NCBI GenBank assembly: GCA_029865405.1
Contig: JAOUGZ010000060.1
Location: forward strand, 1-10,508
Source: Betaproteobacteria bacterium
Lineage (GTDB): Bacteria > Pseudomonadota > Gammaproteobacteria > Burkholderiales > SG8-39
Direction of reading: 5' to 3'
DNA: 10,508 nucleotides
A program made the translations under genes and the position numbers. This document shows positions 8,464 to 10,508 of this stretch, piece by piece. Below the pieces are notes generated by a model. That model was given only the letters and a program-made list of their open reading frames with translations, made no database searches and had not been told where the DNA came from. Every line of letters begins with the position of its first letter. The first letter of the stretch is position 1.

Positions 8464-8499
8464 GCCGGAAAAAAGGGGGCGATTCTACCCCAATCCGGC
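8464..8499 (-). terminator. Candidate attenuator hairpin between dnaG and rpoD
   Basis: On the minus strand GGGG (8488-8491) can pair with CCCC within 8475-8479, directly followed by six T residues (8469-8474): a short GC stem plus U-run, as in a weak intrinsic terminator. A larger alternative pairing, GCCGG (8495-8499) with CCGGC (8464-8468), encloses the whole element and buries the U-run. The loop also contains TAGAAT (8482-8487), 5 of 6 matches to a -10 box, but no matching -35 box is evident. The stem is only 4-5 pairs, so strength is doubtful. Confidence 0.45.
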
Positions 8500-8501
8500 T
8501 C

Positions 8502-10256
8502 TCAGGACCTCTGGGACTTCAGTTGGTGCAATTCTTTGACGCGCTGATGCAGCTCTGCGTTCAACGCGGGGTTGACCTCCACCTGGCCCTTGAGCACCTC
8601 GATCTCCCGATGCTTGCGGCGGATGTGCAGCGCGATCTGCAGCTGGCGGAATTCCAGCGCGGCGGATTCGGGCGTCACGCCCTGGTCGATGGCCGACTCC
8701 TGCGCCTGGAACACCGCCTTCTCGAACGGCGTTCCCTGGTACCGGTCGACCAGCACGGCGCCGCTCGCGCCGCCCGTGCCCGCCAGGTCCGCCGCCAGCG
8801 ACCTGAGCGCCGCGGATTCGGGCAGATCCGGGTCGAGCAGCGCTTCGTCCAGTTCCTCGGCGAGCGCGGGATTGGTCACCACGCAGCGTAACAGGTGCTG
8901 CTCTTCGCTCTTCAGGATGGGCGCCTGCGCCTTGCCGGGGGCCGCCCGGCGCGGCCGGGCCTCGCCTTCCGGCGCAAAGTAACCGTCCGCATAGTCGGGC
9001 GCGATCTGCGCGAGCTCCGCCACCGCGCGCACCAGCTGCTGGCGCAGCGCCGGCGCGGCGAGGCGCTGGATGAGCGGCTTGGCCGTCACCTGGAAGCGCG
9101 CGCGTCCTTCCGGCGCGGCGAGGTCGGACTGCGCGCGCAGCTCGCCCAGCAGGAAACCCGAAAGCGTCTGCGCCCGCGCGATGAGGCGCTCGAATGCGTC
9201 CTTGCCTTGCGCGCGCACGAAACTGTCGGGGTCTTCGCCGTCCGGCAGGAAGAGAAACCGTATCGCCGTGGTATCGGTGGCGAGCGGCAGGCTCACTTCC
9301 AGCGCACGCCATGCCGCCTTGCGGCCCGCGCTGTCGCCGTCGAAGCAGAAGACCAGCTCGCAGCCGCTTTCGCGCAGCTCGCGCAGCAGGCGCGTGACGT
9401 GCACCGGCGAGGTCGCAGTGCCCAGCGTCGCCACGGCGTAGCCTACGCCGTGCTGCGCCAGTGCGAGGACGTCCATGTAGCCCTCGACCACCAGCGCGCG
9501 CTTCGCCTCGCGGATCGCCTCGCGCGCGTGCCCCAGACCGTAGATCTCCAGTCCTTTCTGGAACAGCGGCGTTTCCGGCGAGTTCAGGTACTTCGGCTCG
9601 CCCTCGCCGAGCACGCGCCCGCCGAATCCCACCACGCTGTCGCGCCGGTTGAAGATCGGGAACATGATGCGGTCGCGAAAGCGGTCGTAGCGCTTGCCCT
9701 CGCCTTCGATCACCAGGCCGCACTCCACGAGCGCCGTGCTCTCGTAATCAGGAAAGGCGCGCTTCAGGCCCTGCCAGTCGTCGGGCGCATAGCCGACGCC
9801 GAATCGCGCTGCGGTCTCGCCTGACAGTCCGCGGCGCTTGAGGTAATCGATCGCGCGCGGCGCGCGCTTGAGCTCGGCGCGGTAGAAGTCCATCGCCTTC
9901 TGCATGAGCGCGGCGAGGTCGGTTTCGCGCGCCTGCTTCTTTGCTTCTTCGGGCGTGCGCGGCTGCCATTCGGGCACCTGCATGCCGACCATGGAGGCGA
10001 GATCCTTGAGCGCGTCCACGTAACCCATGCCGCCGTAGTCCATGAGAAAGCCGATGGCGTTGCCGTGCTTCTGGCAGCCGAAGCAGTGGTAGAACTGCTT
10101 CGCCGGGCTCACCGTGAAGGACGGCGTCTTTTCGTTGTGGAACGGGCACAGGCCGGACAGGTTGGCGCCGGCCTTCTTCAGCGGCACGTAGCGCCCGACC
10201 ACCTCGACGATGTCGACGCGGTTGAGCAGGTCGGCCTTAAAAGAGTCGGGGATCAT
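8502..10256 (-). CDS. dnaG: DNA primase
   Basis: Makes RNA primers at the replication fork, working with the DnaB helicase. It has 584 residues, close to the 581 of E. coli. The N-terminal zinc-binding domain has Cys37-Pro-Phe-His40 and Cys58-Phe-Gly-Cys61. The RNA-polymerase core includes GFGGRVLGEGEPKYLNSPET (210-229). The TOPRIM part has Glu258 in VVEGYMD and Asp306/Asp308 in FDGDSAG, the metal-binding acids. The C-terminal helicase-binding region (about 445-584) is divergent, as usual. The start MIPDSFKADLLNRVDIVEVV fits the family at ATG 10256. The in-frame TTG at 10277 would add seven residues encoded by the palindromic element. No normal ribosome-binding site precedes ATG 10256; its place is taken by GGGGACAGTCCCC, which abuts the start codon. 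The gene lies between the YqeY-domain gene and rpoD. Confidence 0.98.
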   Translation of the reverse strand: MIPDSFKADLLNRVDIVEVVGRYVPLKKAGANLSGLCPFHNEKTPSFTVSPAKQFYHCFGCQKHGNAIGFLMDYGGMGYVDALKDLASMVGMQVPEWQPRTPEEAKKQARETDLAALMQKAMDFYRAELKRAPRAIDYLKRRGLSGETAARFGVGYAPDDWQGLKRAFPDYESTALVECGLVIEGEGKRYDRFRDRIMFPIFNRRDSVVGFGGRVLGEGEPKYLNSPETPLFQKGLEIYGLGHAREAIREAKRALVVEGYMDVLALAQHGVGYAVATLGTATSPVHVTRLLRELRESGCELVFCFDGDSAGRKAAWRALEVSLPLATDTTAIRFLFLPDGEDPDSFVRAQGKDAFERLIARAQTLSGFLLGELRAQSDLAAPEGRARFQVTAKPLIQRLAAPALRQQLVRAVAELAQIAPDYADGYFAPEGEARPRRAAPGKAQAPILKSEEQHLLRCVVTNPALAEELDEALLDPDLPESAALRSLAADLAGTGGASGAVLVDRYQGTPFEKAVFQAQESAIDQGVTPESAALEFRQLQIALHIRRKHREIEVLKGQVEVNPALNAELHQRVKELHQLKSQRS

Positions 10257-10300
10257 GGGGACTGTCCCCGTTTGCAAGAAAGCAAATGGGGACTGTCCCC
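10257..10300. repeat. REP-like two-headed palindromic element
   Basis: Two copies of GGGGACTGTCCCC (10257-10269 and 10288-10300) flank TTTGC, AAGAAA and GCAAA. The whole is a 19-base inverted repeat with two mismatches and a 6-base loop (10276-10281), and each head is itself a near-palindrome. This resembles extragenic palindromes (REP/BIME type) that are mobilised by REP-associated tyrosine transposases. It fills the gap between the YqeY-domain stop (4 bases away) and the dnaG ATG (0 bases away). On the minus-strand transcript it could form a long stem or two small hairpins over the dnaG translation start. Confidence 0.75.
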
Positions 10301-10304
10301 TTTA

Positions 10305-10508
10305 TTATCCCCCGAGCTTGGCTTTGACAAGCGCGGATACCTTGCCCATGTCGGCCCGGCCCGCCAGGCGGGCCTTGAGCAGCGCCATCACCTTGCCCAT
10401 CTCCTTCACGCCGCTCGCGCCCGCCTCGGCCGCTGCCGCGGCCACCGCCTGCGCGATCTCGGCGTCGCTCAACTGCTGCGGCAGGTAGCCGCCCAGCACG
10501 CCGATCTC
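10305..10508 (-). CDS. GatB/YqeY-domain protein, C-terminal fragment
   Basis: The visible 67 codons are open to the window edge and end at TAA 10305-10307. They read EIGVLGGYLPQQLSDAEI..., then a helical alanine-rich stretch, GVKEMGKVMALLKARLAGRADMGKVSALVKAKLGG. This is the standard C-terminus of the YqeY/GatB tail-domain family, with its E-I-x-x-L-x-x-Y-L-P-x-Q-L-S motif and the paired G-K-V-M and G-K-V-S repeats. The domain is related to the tail of the GatB amidotransferase subunit and binds tRNA in that context; the role of the stand-alone protein is not settled. It is usually found between rpsU and dnaG in betaproteobacteria, as here with dnaG. The N-terminal half lies outside the window. 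Confidence 0.92.
   Translation of the reverse strand, partial: EIGVLGGYLPQQLSDAEIAQAVAAAAAEAGASGVKEMGKVMALLKARLAGRADMGKVSALVKAKLGG

Overview
The window is high-GC chromosomal DNA (about two thirds G+C by eye), most likely from a betaproteobacterium. The main evidence is the gene order on the minus strand: GatB/YqeY-domain gene, dnaG, rpoD, then a CAU-anticodon tRNA. This is the beta-type version of the macromolecular synthesis operon. The very long RpoD with a lysine/alanine/proline-rich N-terminal tail and an acidic insert fits the same lineage. Genus cannot be decided from the sequence alone.

Left region (1-2954, minus strand): a compact signalling operon. A membrane histidine kinase (periplasmic Cache-like sensor, HAMP, GAF, HisKA, HATPase) overlaps a small Rcp1-like single-domain response regulator. 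Four bases further on, a second receiver-first protein begins and runs off the window. One kinase probably phosphorylates one or both receivers.

Middle region (2955-6146): a palindrome-rich spacer carries tRNA-Ala(CGC). It is followed by a SapC-family gene on the plus strand, which is convergent with a small unrecognised membrane-protein gene; their two stop codons sit in the two arms of one perfect inverted repeat. Next come a receiver protein with an N-terminal winged-helix-like domain (minus) and a divergent hemolysin III/PAQR-family membrane protein (plus). The hemolysin III frame runs straight through the antisense strand of a tRNA(CAU) gene before it stops.

Right region (6066-10508, minus strand): the C-terminus of a YqeY-domain protein, dnaG primase, rpoD sigma-70 and tRNA(CAU), in transcription order. 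A 44-bp composite palindrome with two GGGGAC-type heads almost fills the YqeY-dnaG gap and touches the dnaG start codon. A small GC hairpin followed by six T residues lies between dnaG and rpoD, and a strong 11-bp hairpin lies between rpoD and the tRNA.

I found no CRISPR array, insertion sequence, phage gene or defence system. The genes are mostly recognisable housekeeping and signalling families. The interest lies in the junctions: the REP-like element at dnaG, the hemolysin III/tRNA antisense overlap, the stop-codon palindrome, and the hairpins that may set the dnaG:rpoD:tRNA expression ratio.
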